Assembly (NCBI GenBank): GCA_965116965.1 | Contig: OZ220743.1 | Location: 1,550,001-1,614,000, forward strand | Direction: 5' to 3' | Source of the DNA: Aldehydirespirator sp965116965 | GTDB lineage: Bacteria; Actinomycetota; Acidimicrobiia; Acidimicrobiales; Aldehydirespiratoraceae | Length of the DNA: 64,000 nucleotides | Part shown: positions 1 to 8,664 of the stretch, one piece after another | Position numbering within the stretch: position 1 is the first letter of the stretch | How the letters are laid out: each line of letters begins with the position of its first letter | Notes under the pieces: generated by a model | Told to the model about the DNA's origin: nothing | What the model saw: the letters and a program-made list of their open reading frames with translations, nothing else | Databases searched by the model: none | Position numbers and translations under genes: made by a program

Positions 1-28
1 AGCAGCTCTGATCCCATCCGCTCGGCTC

Positions 29-1246
29 CTAGGCGACGGTCCGCAGCGATTCGGCCATGGTGTCGATGATCCGGCCTATCTCGTCGTCGGTGATCACCAG
101 CGGCGGGCAGAGGGCCAGCACGTCGTTGATGGGCCGCACGATCACACCCCGGCGCAGCATGTCGTTGCGCACGTCCATCGACGGGCGGTCCAGCACCGCG
201 GCCTGTACCGCGCCCTCGCCGCGGTACGACGCGATGAGCCTGTCGGCGGCCAGCGCCTCAAGCCCCTCGGTGAGCTTGGCCCCCACATGGTTGGCCCGGT
301 CCACGAGATCCTCGTCGGTGATGATCTCCAGGTTCTTGATGGCGGCGGCGGCCACGGTGGGATGGCCCGAGTAGGTGTAGCCGGTGCGCAGCAGGAAGCC
401 GGGCTCCTCGAGGTTCTCGCACACCCGGCGGCTCACGATCACGCCGCTGAGGGGCAGGTAGCCGGACGTGACGCCCTTGGCGAAGGTCATCATGTCGGGG
501 GTCACGCCGAACGTCTGGGCCCCGAACCACTCGCCGGTGCGGCCGAATCCGCAGATCACCTCGTCGAGGATCATCAGGGCGCCGTGCTGGTCGCACAGCC
601 GGCGGACCCCGGCGAGGTAGCCGTCAGGCGGCGGGAACACCCCGCCCGCGCCCTGCACGGGCTCGGTGATCACCGCAGCCACCCGCTCGCCGTGCTCGGC
701 GAATGCGGTGGCCATCACCTCGATGTCGTCGTTGGGGACCTCGATGAAGTGGGGTACCAGGTCGCCCCATCCCTCGCGGTTGGGAGCGATGCCCTGGGCC
801 GAGGTGCCGCCGAAGTTGGTGCCGTGGTAGCCGTTGGTGCGCCGTATCACCACCTGGCGCTCGGCTCCGCTGGTTCGCTGGGCGTAGAGGCGGGCGAGCT
901 TGAGCGCGGTGTCCACCGCGTCCGACCCGGTGCAACCGAAGAACACCCGCCCGTCGGTCAGGGGCGAGCGTTCTGCGACCATCTCGGCCGCTCGGGCCGC
1001 GGGCGGGTTGGTGAACGGGTCGAACGTGTTGTAGGCGGCGAGCTCGCGCATCTGCGCGGCGACCGCGTCGGCCATCTCTGGTCGGGAATGACCGATCTGG
1101 CAGTACCAGAGGCTGGCGAGGCCGTCGATGTACGACCGTCCCTGGTCGTCGTAGACGGTGGAGCCCTCCGCCCGCACGATGTTGATCATCTCGGACTCCG
1201 GCTTGGCCGGAGGGGCGAAGGGATGGAGCAGAGCGTGATTCCCCAT
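29..1246 (-). CDS. Class III PLP-dependent aminotransferase (omega-amino acid:pyruvate type)
   Basis: This 405-residue protein has the fold-type I class III aminotransferase pattern. It shows a phosphate-binding GCTGSDA at about 104-110, the cofactor-contacting ITEPVQGAGG near 193-202, DEVICGFGRTG at 228-238 and the Schiff-base lysine K257 in FAKGVTSGYLP. Length and motifs fit beta-alanine/taurine/omega-amino acid:pyruvate transaminases, which move an amine from a terminal amino group to pyruvate. It starts with ATG and lies upstream of nothing obvious on its strand except the NicX-like gene behind a palindromic repeat. A beta-alanine transaminase would complement the pyrimidine-degradation operon at 54-62 kb, but that link is inference. 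The exact substrate cannot be read from sequence. Confidence 0.88.
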   Translation of the reverse strand: MGNHALLHPFAPPAKPESEMINIVRAEGSTVYDDQGRSYIDGLASLWYCQIGHSRPEMADAVAAQMRELAAYNTFDPFTNPPAARAAEMVAERSPLTDGRVFFGCTGSDAVDTALKLARLYAQRTSGAERQVVIRRTNGYHGTNFGGTSAQGIAPNREGWGDLVPHFIEVPNDDIEVMATAFAEHGERVAAVITEPVQGAGGVFPPPDGYLAGVRRLCDQHGALMILDEVICGFGRTGEWFGAQTFGVTPDMMTFAKGVTSGYLPLSGVIVSRRVCENLEEPGFLLRTGYTYSGHPTVAAAAIKNLEIITDEDLVDRANHVGAKLTEGLEALAADRLIASYRGEGAVQAAVLDRPSMDVRNDMLRRGVIVRPINDVLALCPPLVITDDEIGRIIDTMAESLRTVA

Positions 1247-1327
1247 GGGACGGGCTCCTGAGGTCGCGACGGTGAGGCAGCCGGCTCAGCCTAGGGCACC
1301 CCGGCGGGCTGCCATCCACCGATGAGG

Positions 1328-1383
1328 CCGGGAACTGGCAGCGGCCAGTGCCCGAAACGGCACTCCTCGCTGCCAATTCCCGG
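1328..1383. repeat. Intergenic palindromic repeat, copy 1
   Basis: Two 14-bp arms (CCGGGAACTGGCAG at 1328-1341 and CTGCCAATTCCCGG at 1370-1383) pair with one wobble. Inside them AGTGCC and GGCACT form a second stem. The same arm sequence recurs at 4878-4925, at 9427-9474 and four times in tandem at 46.27-46.54 kb, always between genes. It could act as a terminator for the NicX-like transcript or be a non-autonomous palindromic element. Confidence 0.75.
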
Positions 1384-1390
1384 ACAGGGC

Positions 1391-2428
1391 CTAGAAGGCC
1401 ACCCTGCCGGCCGACACCACCGGCGTGCCGTCGAGGGTGACGGTGCAGTTGCGCATGGGCAGGTCGAAATGGCCCAGGGTGTGGCGTCCGGCGGTCTCGT
1501 TGGCCCCTGTCGAGTACAGGAAGTTGCCGGCGAAGGCCCGCAGTTCGGTGCCGTTGAACTGGGTGCGGTCGTACATCGTCATCGCCTCCCAGCGGGCCGC
1601 GGGGTTCATGCCCCACCCGACGTGGGAGACGGCGTAGGCGTCGGGGTCGTTCCAGGCCTCGAGGTAGCTGGTGGTGAGGGCGGCGTCGACACCGTCGCCT
1701 GAGATGTCGGTGATGTAGTCGTCGGTGATGCTCATCCGCACCGGCGACTCCAAGTAGCGCTTGAAGGTGAGGTTCACGTCGCCGGTGTCGAGCACCAGCG
1801 TGCCGTTGACGGTTCCCGCGGCCGGGAAGCACAGGCACAGCCCGCCGGGCCAGTGGGCGATGGTGCCCGGACCGTCGGTGCAACCCCAGCTTCCCGCGGC
1901 CGGAGCCTGCGACACGTCGATAGTCAGGTCGGTGCCCGCGACCGAGGTGACCCGCATCTCAGCGGCCTGCTCGAGCATGGCCGCCCCCTGCTTTACCCGG
2001 CCCTGGAGCGCCGGGTCGGGAACGAGCCGCTCGAGGATCTCGGGATTCTCGTTGGACACCATCAGGATCCGAGCTCCGCCGTCGAGGATCGCCCCCAGCT
2101 CGGGGGCGTGCAGCAGACCCTCCACGGTGCAGTCGGCCACGAACGACGCCCCGGCCAGCGCAGCCACGGCCGGTTCGAGCCCGCCGATGGCGTCGGAGGC
2201 TCCGGTGGAGCGCACCGGTACCGCCACCTTCTGGCGCGGCGTGGTGAGACGCAAGTGGAAGACGCGCGCTCCGAGGCGCTGGAGGGCCAGGTCGGCGAGC
2301 TGCACGTTGACCGGGCGGCTCTGGGACTCTGACAGCACCGCGGCGGTCTCGCCCTCTGACACCCCGCAGAGGCGGAAGGTCTCCGCGAACGCTTCGATCC
2401 ACTTGCCCTCGACCTGTTCCACGAGCAT
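1391..2428 (-). CDS. NicX-like 2,5-dihydroxypyridine 5,6-dioxygenase / aminopeptidase T-like protein
   Basis: From the ATG at 2428 the protein has 345 residues, the usual NicX length. The NicX iron ligands described in Pseudomonas are H265, H318 and D320. Here H269 (in SHVGWG) and H320/D322 (in GHFDLP) sit at almost the same spacing, which is the main support for the call. NicX opens the ring of 2,5-dihydroxypyridine in nicotinate degradation. Relatives are often annotated as leucyl aminopeptidase (M29-like). Other nic genes are absent nearby, so the substrate may differ. An in-frame extension to 2485 exists but adds a low-complexity leader that enters a dispersed repeat, so the shorter start is preferred. 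Confidence 0.72.
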   Translation of the reverse strand: MLVEQVEGKWIEAFAETFRLCGVSEGETAAVLSESQSRPVNVQLADLALQRLGARVFHLRLTTPRQKVAVPVRSTGASDAIGGLEPAVAALAGASFVADCTVEGLLHAPELGAILDGGARILMVSNENPEILERLVPDPALQGRVKQGAAMLEQAAEMRVTSVAGTDLTIDVSQAPAAGSWGCTDGPGTIAHWPGGLCLCFPAAGTVNGTLVLDTGDVNLTFKRYLESPVRMSITDDYITDISGDGVDAALTTSYLEAWNDPDAYAVSHVGWGMNPAARWEAMTMYDRTQFNGTELRAFAGNFLYSTGANETAGRHTLGHFDLPMRNCTVTLDGTPVVSAGRVAF

Positions 2429-2500
2429 CGACGGCCCCTCGCCCGGCTCGCTCAGTCCCGGTCGCGCGGAGCGCTGCCAGCGCATCGCGGTGCGGCGTGG

Positions 2501-2602
2501 TCATTCCCGCTCTTGTTCGCTGCGCTCACGGGCTGCTCGGGCCACGGCCTCGCTCGGTACCTCGCGCAACGCCTCATCCGTCGCCGTCCATCCGCTCGGC
2601 CT
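2501..2602 (+). repeat. Dispersed bipartite intergenic element, copy 1
   Basis: A conserved ~52-bp left block (begins TTCCCGCTCTTGTTCGCTGC, continues through GGGCCACGGCCTCGC) is followed by a ~30-bp variable middle and a conserved CGCTCGGCCT right end. Other copies lie at 5922-6020, 14575-14665 and, inverted, 54075-54164. In this copy the right end touches the stop codon of the ureohydrolase gene. Confidence 0.8.
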
Positions 2603-3561
2603 CAGTCCCGGTACTGGACGCCGGGGAGCACGCACAGCATCTCGTAGACGAGGTCGGCGGCAATGTGGGCTGTCATTCCCGAGGTGTCGTAGATGGGCGC
2701 CACCTCCACCATGTCGCAGCCGACCAGATCGAGACCCCGGCAGCCGCGGACGATCTCCAGGGCCTGGGGGGTGGTGAGGCCGCCGATCTCGGGGGTGCCG
2801 GTGCCGGGGGCGAACGCCGGGTCCAGCCCGTCGATGTCGAAGCTCAGGTACACGGGGCCGCTACCAACCTGGTCGCGCACCTCCTCCATCAGCGGGGCCA
2901 GCGAGCGGTGCCAGCAATCCTCGATCTGCACCACCCGGAAGCCCTGCCGGCGCGACCAGTCGAAGTCGTCGGCCGCGTAGCCGGTGGCTCGCATGCCGAT
3001 CTGGACCACCCGCGAGCAGTCGAGCAGGCCCTCCTCCACCGCCCGCCGGAACGGGGTGCCGTGGGCGATGCGCTCGCCGAACATCTCGTCGTTGATGTCG
3101 GTGTGGGCGTCGACGTGCACCAGCCCGACCGGTCCGTGGCGGGCCCTCATGGCCCGCAGGATGGGCAGCACGATGGTGTGGTCACCGCCGAGGGCCACCG
3201 TGATCACGCCGTGGGTCAGCAGCTCGGTGAAGTGGGCTTCGATGCGGGCGACCGAGTCGAGCAGGTTGTAGGGGTTGGTGGCCACGTCGCCGGTGTCGTC
3301 GATGCGCAGGCTGTCGAAGGGCGCGGCCCGAGTGGCCATGTTGTAGGGGCGGATCAGCACGGACTCGTCGCGGATGCCCCGCGGCCCGAAACGGGCGCCG
3401 GGCCGGTTGGAGGTGCCGATGTCGAACGGGACGCCCACGATGGCCGCATCGAGTTCGGAGGGTTGCGAGCGCCCCGGCAGCCGCATGAAGGTGGCTATCC
3501 CCGCGAAGCGGGGCATCTCGTTGCCGCCCAGCGGCTGCGGATTGCCTTGAGGCCCCGTCAC
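2602..3561 (-). CDS. Agmatinase/guanidino-acid ureohydrolase (arginase family)
   Basis: This 319-residue protein carries all manganese-binding motifs of the ureohydrolase family: GGDHT (H128), VDAHTD (D151, H153, D155) and SFDIDGLDP (D242, D244). It hydrolyses a guanidino compound to urea plus an amine. SFDIDGLDPAFAPGTGTPE resembles agmatinase, guanidinobutyrase and guanidinopropionase more than arginase. Neighbours on the same strand are PatB upstream and NicX-like downstream, consistent with nitrogen-compound catabolism. Substrate preference cannot be decided. The start at 3561 places the first conserved block (DAAIVGVPFDIGTSNRPGARFGP) at the expected position. Confidence 0.88.
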   Translation of the reverse strand: MTGPQGNPQPLGGNEMPRFAGIATFMRLPGRSQPSELDAAIVGVPFDIGTSNRPGARFGPRGIRDESVLIRPYNMATRAAPFDSLRIDDTGDVATNPYNLLDSVARIEAHFTELLTHGVITVALGGDHTIVLPILRAMRARHGPVGLVHVDAHTDINDEMFGERIAHGTPFRRAVEEGLLDCSRVVQIGMRATGYAADDFDWSRRQGFRVVQIEDCWHRSLAPLMEEVRDQVGSGPVYLSFDIDGLDPAFAPGTGTPEIGGLTTPQALEIVRGCRGLDLVGCDMVEVAPIYDTSGMTAHIAADLVYEMLCVLPGVQYRD

Positions 3562-3591
3562 CTTGCCAACCCTAGGGCTGGTGAACGAACT

Positions 3592-3630
3592 TCAATGGGT
3601 TGGCCACCTCTGAGGTGGTTAGCCCATTGA
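3592..3630 (-). terminator. Hairpin at the end of the C-S lyase gene
   Basis: Arms TCAATGGG/CCCATTGA and CCACCTC/GAGGTGG are separated by a four-base internal mismatch and meet at a single-base loop. The hairpin covers the stop codon region of the upstream minus-strand gene. There is no T-run, so attenuation or termination is only possible. Confidence 0.4.
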
Positions 3631-4839
3631 TGTTGGTCGGGACTCCTTGGCTTGCAGGCACGGTAGCAGGCGGTCGAGGATCTCGTCGAGTACGGCCCCT
3701 GACGTGCCGAAGTTGAGCCTCACATGGCCCCGGCCGTTGGTGCCGAACTCGGTGCCCTCCGACACGGCTGCGCCGGCCACCTCCAGCAGCCGGGCTGCGG
3801 GAGCAGGGCCCAGTCGGCAGGCCGACACATCCAGCCACGCCAGGAAGGTCGAGTCGGGCCGTTGGAAGCGCACGGCCGGCGCTTCCGCGCCCAGTCGGTT
3901 CGCCAGCTGGTCGCGCCGCTCCTCCAGATAGGGGACGAGCCCGTCGACCCAGGCGGCGCCGTGTGCCCAGGCCGCGATGGTGGCGTCGATGCCTGTGCGG
4001 GCCGCGTGGCCGAGCAGCAGCGGTGGGTGGGCCTCCCGCACGCGGCGGCGCAGCGTCCGGTCGCCGTAGGCCATCACCGCGCATCGCAGTCCCGATATGG
4101 AGAACGTCTTGGCTGGCGAGGTCACGGTCACTACCCGCTCCGCCGCGCCGGGGATGGACAGCAGGGGGACGAACGGCGACGAGGAGTCCGGATACACGAG
4201 GTCGGCGTGGATCTCGTCCGACACGACGTAGAAGTCGTAGGCGTGGGCCAGCTCGACGATCCTGGCCAGGACCTCGGCGCCGGGCACCCATCCGGTGGGG
4301 TTGTGGGGGTGGCACCACAGCAGCACCCGGGCGCCGGGCTGGCGGCGCACCAAGTCCTCCAGGTCGTCGGGGTCGAGGTGCCAGCCCCGGTCGGGGTCGT
4401 GGCGCATCAGCCATTCGAGCTGGGGGCGCCGGGTAGTGGCGCAGATCTGGAGGAAGATGTGGTAGATCGGCGGGGTGAGGATCACACCCGCCCCGGGCTC
4501 GGCCAGGGCGGTGACCGCGGCGGTGACCCCTTGGAGGACGTCGACGCAGGTGTGCACGAACCCGGGGTCGGGGTGCCAGCCGTAGCGCTCGCCGGCCCAC
4601 TGGGCGAACGCCTCGCCGACATCCTCCTCAAGATCGTGGTAGCCGAAGTCGCCGCGGTCGATCGTGGCTCGCATGGCGTCGAGCACGACCGGCGGGGGCC
4701 GGAAGTCGTGCTCGGCCACCCACGCCGGCAGGGTCTCGGCGGCGTACTTCGACCACTTGGCGTTGCGGTTGCCTCGCTTCTGCCCGACATCGATGGCGGG
4801 ATCGAAGGCATCGAGGCGCAAGTCGCCGGTTCCAGTCAC
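3619..4839 (-). CDS. MalY/PatB-type PLP-dependent C-S beta-lyase/aminotransferase
   Basis: The 406-residue class I/II aminotransferase-fold protein starts with the PatB-like NRNAKWSKYAAETLPAWVAEHDF block. It has HPHNPTG at 177-183, SDEIHADLVYP at 207-217 and the cofactor lysine K244 in SPAKTFSISG. MalY/PatB enzymes cleave the C-S bond of cystathionine or cysteine conjugates to pyruvate, ammonia and a thiol, and some act as transaminases. Length and motif order are complete. It is followed on the same strand by the ureohydrolase after a 57-bp gap with a hairpin. Confidence 0.87.
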   Translation of the reverse strand: MTGTGDLRLDAFDPAIDVGQKRGNRNAKWSKYAAETLPAWVAEHDFRPPPVVLDAMRATIDRGDFGYHDLEEDVGEAFAQWAGERYGWHPDPGFVHTCVDVLQGVTAAVTALAEPGAGVILTPPIYHIFLQICATTRRPQLEWLMRHDPDRGWHLDPDDLEDLVRRQPGARVLLWCHPHNPTGWVPGAEVLARIVELAHAYDFYVVSDEIHADLVYPDSSSPFVPLLSIPGAAERVVTVTSPAKTFSISGLRCAVMAYGDRTLRRRVREAHPPLLLGHAARTGIDATIAAWAHGAAWVDGLVPYLEERRDQLANRLGAEAPAVRFQRPDSTFLAWLDVSACRLGPAPAARLLEVAGAAVSEGTEFGTNGRGHVRLNFGTSGAVLDEILDRLLPCLQAKESRPTSMG

Positions 4840-4877
4840 AGGCCGTCAAGCTAGCTGCGCCACAGGATGCGCAATAG

Positions 4878-4925
4878 GAACTGGCAGTGCTGGGTGCCCG
4901 TTTGGGAGTCCTGGGCTGCCAATTC
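4878..4925. repeat. Intergenic palindromic repeat, copy 2
   Basis: Arms GAACTGGCAG (4878-4887) and CTGCCAATTC (4916-4925) enclose 28 bp. It sits between the start of the C-S lyase gene and the end of the SPFH gene. It shares arm sequence and total length (48 bp) with copy 3. Confidence 0.75.
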
Positions 4926-4936
4926 GCAGCCGAGGC

Positions 4937-5875
4937 CTACGGGAGGGAGCCGGTGTTGACGATGGGGGTGGTCTGCTGCTCGCTGGTGAGCACCACCAGA
5001 AGGTTGGCCACCATCGACGCCTTGGCCTGCTCGTCGAGGCTGACCACCGAGCGCTCGGCCAGCAGATCGAGGGCCTCCTCCACCATGCCGACCGCTCCCT
5101 CCACGATGGTGCGCCGGGCGGCCACCACCGCGGCGGCCTGCTGGCGGCGCAGCATGGCCTCGGCGATCTCGGTGGCGTAGGCCAGATGGTTGAGCCGGGT
5201 CTCGATGACCTCCACGCCGGCCCGATTGAGGCGGTCCTGCACCTCGGCGTGCAGGGTGGCCGCCACCGTGTCGGGATCGGAGCGCAGCGACACCCGGTCG
5301 CCCTCGAAGTCGTCGTAGGGATACTGGGTGCCCAGATGGCGTATGGCCGTCTCGCTCTGGACGTGGACGAAGTCCTCGAAGTCGTCCACCTCGAACACGG
5401 CGGCAGCGGTGTCCACCACCCGCCACACCACCACCGCGGAGATCTCGATGGGGTTGCCCTCGGCGTCGTTGACCTTGGAGACGCTGGTGGTGAAGTTGTG
5501 CACCCGCAGCGAGATCTTGCGCGACTCCATGCGGGTGAACGGGTTGGCCAGATGCCAGCCCGTGGTCTCCACCGTGCCCTTGTAGCGGCCGAACAGGATC
5601 AGCACCAACGCCTCGTTGGGCTGCACCAGATATTGGCCCGGCCAGGCGAACGCGAATGTGATCCCGCCCACCGGGATGAGGAACACCAGCGGCCAGGCCA
5701 CCGCGGCCGCGCCGACGATCCCGGCGGCGATCACGATCAGTCCGACGAGGGCGATCAGCACGCCGAGCAGGCCCGGCTTGGTGCGGGCCGGTCGGGCCGT
5801 CGCTGCGGGGGTCTGGGAGTCCTCGGCGAGACTGCCGGAAGCGGAGGGGGAGGAGGTTTCGGCCATGTCCGCCAT
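4937..5875 (-). CDS. SPFH/band 7 domain membrane protein
   Basis: This 312-residue protein has a Ser/Thr/Ala-rich cytoplasmic start and two close membrane segments at about 36-58 and 60-78. An SPFH (stomatin/prohibitin/flotillin/HflK) domain runs from about 85 to 260, including PNEALVLILFGRYKGT, the ENTTSV-like HNFTTSVSKVNDAEGN and an ETRLNHLAYATEIAEAMLRRQQA coiled-coil start. Such proteins scaffold membrane microdomains or modulate membrane proteases. No NfeD partner is adjacent. Function beyond membrane scaffolding is unknown. Confidence 0.85.
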   Translation of the reverse strand: MADMAETSSPSASGSLAEDSQTPAATARPARTKPGLLGVLIALVGLIVIAAGIVGAAAVAWPLVFLIPVGGITFAFAWPGQYLVQPNEALVLILFGRYKGTVETTGWHLANPFTRMESRKISLRVHNFTTSVSKVNDAEGNPIEISAVVVWRVVDTAAAVFEVDDFEDFVHVQSETAIRHLGTQYPYDDFEGDRVSLRSDPDTVAATLHAEVQDRLNRAGVEVIETRLNHLAYATEIAEAMLRRQQAAAVVAARRTIVEGAVGMVEEALDLLAERSVVSLDEQAKASMVANLLVVLTSEQQTTPIVNTGSLP

Positions 5876-5921
5876 CCTGTCACTCGGATGCGCCGCTGGC
5901 TACCGTGACCGGCCGGCGTTC

Positions 5922-6020
5922 CTTCCCGCTCTTGTTCGCTGCGACCTGAGGGCCGCTCGGGCCACGGCCTCGCTGAGCGTCTCGCTAGAGTCCGAACGAG
6001 TTCTGTCAACCGCTCGGCCT
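5922..6020 (+). repeat. Dispersed bipartite intergenic element, copy 2
   Basis: It begins CCTTCCCGCTCTTGTTCGCT, has GGGCCACGGCCTCGCTGAGC in the middle and ends CGCTCGGCCT. It lies 18 bp upstream of the LLM oxidoreductase start, in the same orientation, so its right end sits where a promoter or leader would be. Confidence 0.75.
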
Positions 6021-6038
6021 ATTGAGTCAGGAGCACAG

Positions 6039-6902
6039 ATGAAGTTCGGCATCTCGTTCGTCAATGTGGGCACGTTCGTGAAGGGCGAGGGCGCGGCCCG
6101 GCTGGCTCAATCCGCTGAGGAAGCCGGGTTCGACTCGCTCTGGACGGTGGAGCACATCCTGTACCCGGAGGGCTACGAGTCGACCTACCCGTACGCGCCC
6201 GACGGGAAGATGCCCGGTTCGGGCGACAACCCGATACCCGACCCGCTGGTGTGGCTCGGCTACGCGGCCGCAGTCACCTCCACCATCAGGCTGGCCACCG
6301 GCATCTCGCTGCTTCCCGAGCGCCATCCGCTCACGTTCGCCAAGGAGGTGGCCACCCTGGACGTGCTCTCGGGAGGCCGGGTGACGCTCGGTGTGGGCAT
6401 CGGCTGGCTGCGCGAGGAGTTCGACGCGCTCGGCGTGCCCTGGGAGCGCCGTGGCCCCCGCACTGAGGAGTACATGGAGGTCATGCGCCGGGTGTGGGCC
6501 TCCGACGATGTGACCTTCGACGGCGAGTTCGTGTCGTTCCGCCGGGCCAGCTCCAACCCCAAGCCGGCCGCAGGCAGGATCCCGATCCACATCGGCGGAC
6601 ACACCGAGGCCGCGGCCCGCCGGGCCGGGCGCGTCGGCGACGGTCTGTTCCTGGCCGGTGGCGACATGGCGCACCTCTTCGACATGGCCCGCAACACCGC
6701 AGCCGACTGCGGGCGAGATCCGGCTGATCTGGAGATGTCGGCCGTGCACCTCGGGCTGTTCGGAGACGATCCCGCGGCGGCGATCCAGGAGGCCGAGTCG
6801 TGGGGTGTGGAGCGGTTGATGGTTCCGTCGGTGTTCTACTTCCGCAACACGGCCGAGGGTCTGGCCGCATTCGGCGAATCGGTGATCGCGCCCCACTCCT
6901 GA
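6039..6902 (+). CDS. LLM-class F420-dependent oxidoreductase
   Basis: The ATG at 6039 follows GAGTCAGGAGCACAG, a usable ribosome site, and gives 287 residues. The sequence MKFGISFVNVGTF, the EEAGFDSLWTVEH strand-helix, TGISLLPERHPLTFAKEVATLD and GVGIGWLREEF are hallmarks of the luciferase-like monooxygenase barrel subgroup that uses coenzyme F420, common in actinobacteria. Substrate is unknown. The open frame extends upstream through the dispersed repeat, but similarity to the family begins at this ATG. Confidence 0.85.
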   Translation: MKFGISFVNVGTFVKGEGAARLAQSAEEAGFDSLWTVEHILYPEGYESTYPYAPDGKMPGSGDNPIPDPLVWLGYAAAVTSTIRLATGISLLPERHPLTFAKEVATLDVLSGGRVTLGVGIGWLREEFDALGVPWERRGPRTEEYMEVMRRVWASDDVTFDGEFVSFRRASSNPKPAAGRIPIHIGGHTEAAARRAGRVGDGLFLAGGDMAHLFDMARNTAADCGRDPADLEMSAVHLGLFGDDPAAAIQEAESWGVERLMVPSVFYFRNTAEGLAAFGESVIAPHS

Positions 6903-6922
6903 CTCTTCGGGGGGCCGGCTGC

Positions 6923-8554
6923 TCAGGCTCGAAGTCCCCTGGGAGTGGTATTGCCCGATCCGTTGGCTGGGTGGTTCCTGCGCTGACGCTGCCGGCTGGT
7001 CTCCACCATCCGGAAGCCGACGGTGCGTCCGAGGGCGTCGGCCAGTAGCTCGGCGCTGCGGCGAGCGGTGAACAGCTCGATGTCCACGTCGGTGCCCGGG
7101 GCAACCTCTACGTCGATGGTCACCGCCCCGTCGCTCACGGAGGCGTGCACTCGCTCGACGGCCCTCCGGTAGGTGCGGTCCAGCGCTATCCCCACCCGCA
7201 GCAGCCCGGCCAGCACCCGCACCCGGCGGCGGTCCGGCTTGCCGAGCGCCGTGTACTCGCGGTGCGACGACACCGGCCGGCTCTTCCGGTGGTAGCGGGC
7301 CACCAGCGCGATCACCTCCAGCTCGGCCTCGCTGAAGCCCGCCAGGCGCTCGCTGTGGCGTATCAGGTAGTAGGAGTGCTTGTGGTGCGAGGAGTCAGCC
7401 ACGAAACGGCCGATGTTGTGGAGCAGGCCCGCAGCCTCCAGAAGCTCGCTGTCCGCGATAGTCAGCCCGTGGGCCGCCTCGGTCTCGTCGAAGAGCTCCA
7501 GCGCCAGGTCGGTGGCGTGTTCGGCGTGGATCAAGTCTTCGTGGTAGCTGCGAGCCAGGGCCAGCACGCCGGAGCGTCTGAGGTCGCTGAGGTGGTGGAG
7601 CCCGTCGTCACGGGAGCGGTCCCGGCGGTTGAAGCGATCGAGCAGCAGCCCCTCGCGCAGCGCTCCGGTCGACACCACCAGCGACTCGATGCCGAGAGCC
7701 TTGAAGAGCTGCCGCAGCAGGATGGCCCCCGCGACCATCACGTCGCGCCGGGCGGGGTCCAGGCCGCGTACATCGACTCGGTCTCCGGGTGTGGGCCGGG
7801 ACACCAGGTCGGCAACCACCTTGTCGAGGTCGGCACGCTCGATGGTGGCGTTGGCGACGGTGCGCAACGTCTCGCCGCGCCGCGCCGCGCACAGGGCCGC
7901 CACCGCCGCGATGGTCCCCGAACATCCCACTGCGACCTCGAAGCCGATGTCGCGAGCCTCCCGGGCCACGTGGGCCACGAACGACTTGATGTGGCGCCGG
8001 CAGGCCTTGACCGCGCCGTCGGCGATCACGCCTCCGCTGAAGAAGCGGTCCGTGAGGCGGATGTGGCCCAGCTTGAGGCTGCGGGCCAGTCTCGCGGGGG
8101 CGCGGTCGCCGACGATCAGCTCGGTGGAGCCACCGCCGATGTCGATGACGATGTGGGGCCGGCCCGCGATCGGCACTGCGCTCATGGCGCCCAGGTGGAT
8201 CAGCCGGGCCTCCTCCATGCCCGAGACGGTCTCCACCGTGATGCGAGCCTCGTCGTGGACTCTGCGCAGGAACTGGCCCTGATTCTGGGCCTCCCGCACC
8301 GCGCTGGTGGCCACCGCCACCACGTCGGCGTCGTGGGCGTCGGCGATGTGGCGGTACTCCACCAACGTGGCCACCGCCCGGTCGACAGCGTCGGGCATCA
8401 GCAGTTTCATGTCGTCGCCGCCGGTGCCGAGGCGGACCGGCACGCGCTCGCGGGCCAGTATCTCGGGTGCTCCGCCGGGCACGGGCCGGGCGATCACCAT
8501 GTGCACGGAGTTGGTGCCCACATCGATGGCGGCCAGCGCCCGCGACCCGGTCAT
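6923..8554 (-). CDS. ppx: Ppx/GppA phosphatase (exopolyphosphatase / pppGpp phosphohydrolase)
   Basis: This 543-residue protein has an ASKHA-fold ATPase/phosphatase domain with AIDVGTNSVHMVI near the N-terminus, a VATSAVREAQN block and the second phosphate motif VIDIGGGSTELIVG. A C-terminal HD-like helical domain (LHNIGRFVADSSHHKHSYYLI near 390-410) completes the long form of the family. It degrades polyphosphate and/or converts pppGpp to ppGpp. The gene overlaps nothing and is convergent with the LLM gene (21-bp gap). Confidence 0.9.
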   Translation of the reverse strand: MTGSRALAAIDVGTNSVHMVIARPVPGGAPEILARERVPVRLGTGGDDMKLLMPDAVDRAVATLVEYRHIADAHDADVVAVATSAVREAQNQGQFLRRVHDEARITVETVSGMEEARLIHLGAMSAVPIAGRPHIVIDIGGGSTELIVGDRAPARLARSLKLGHIRLTDRFFSGGVIADGAVKACRRHIKSFVAHVAREARDIGFEVAVGCSGTIAAVAALCAARRGETLRTVANATIERADLDKVVADLVSRPTPGDRVDVRGLDPARRDVMVAGAILLRQLFKALGIESLVVSTGALREGLLLDRFNRRDRSRDDGLHHLSDLRRSGVLALARSYHEDLIHAEHATDLALELFDETEAAHGLTIADSELLEAAGLLHNIGRFVADSSHHKHSYYLIRHSERLAGFSEAELEVIALVARYHRKSRPVSSHREYTALGKPDRRRVRVLAGLLRVGIALDRTYRRAVERVHASVSDGAVTIDVEVAPGTDVDIELFTARRSAELLADALGRTVGFRMVETSRQRQRRNHPANGSGNTTPRGLRA

Positions 8555-8664
8555 CGGGCGAGCATCCTCACGGCAAACTGCCGGTATCGCAACCCCACGT
8601 CCACGCGGCCCGGCGTGGGTGGCTCGAGCGGTGAGCGCAGTGCGGCCCGGCTACGGTGGCTCCG

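Noticed and set aside
287..1261. Long antisense frames over conserved genes (here and in many other places)
   Set aside because: High-GC shadow frames without family motifs; the opposite strand carries the conserved gene.
3592..3630. CCATTGAAG in the hairpin after the C-S lyase gene as a further CRISPR relic
   Set aside because: Only nine bases match, and they are explained by the hairpin itself.
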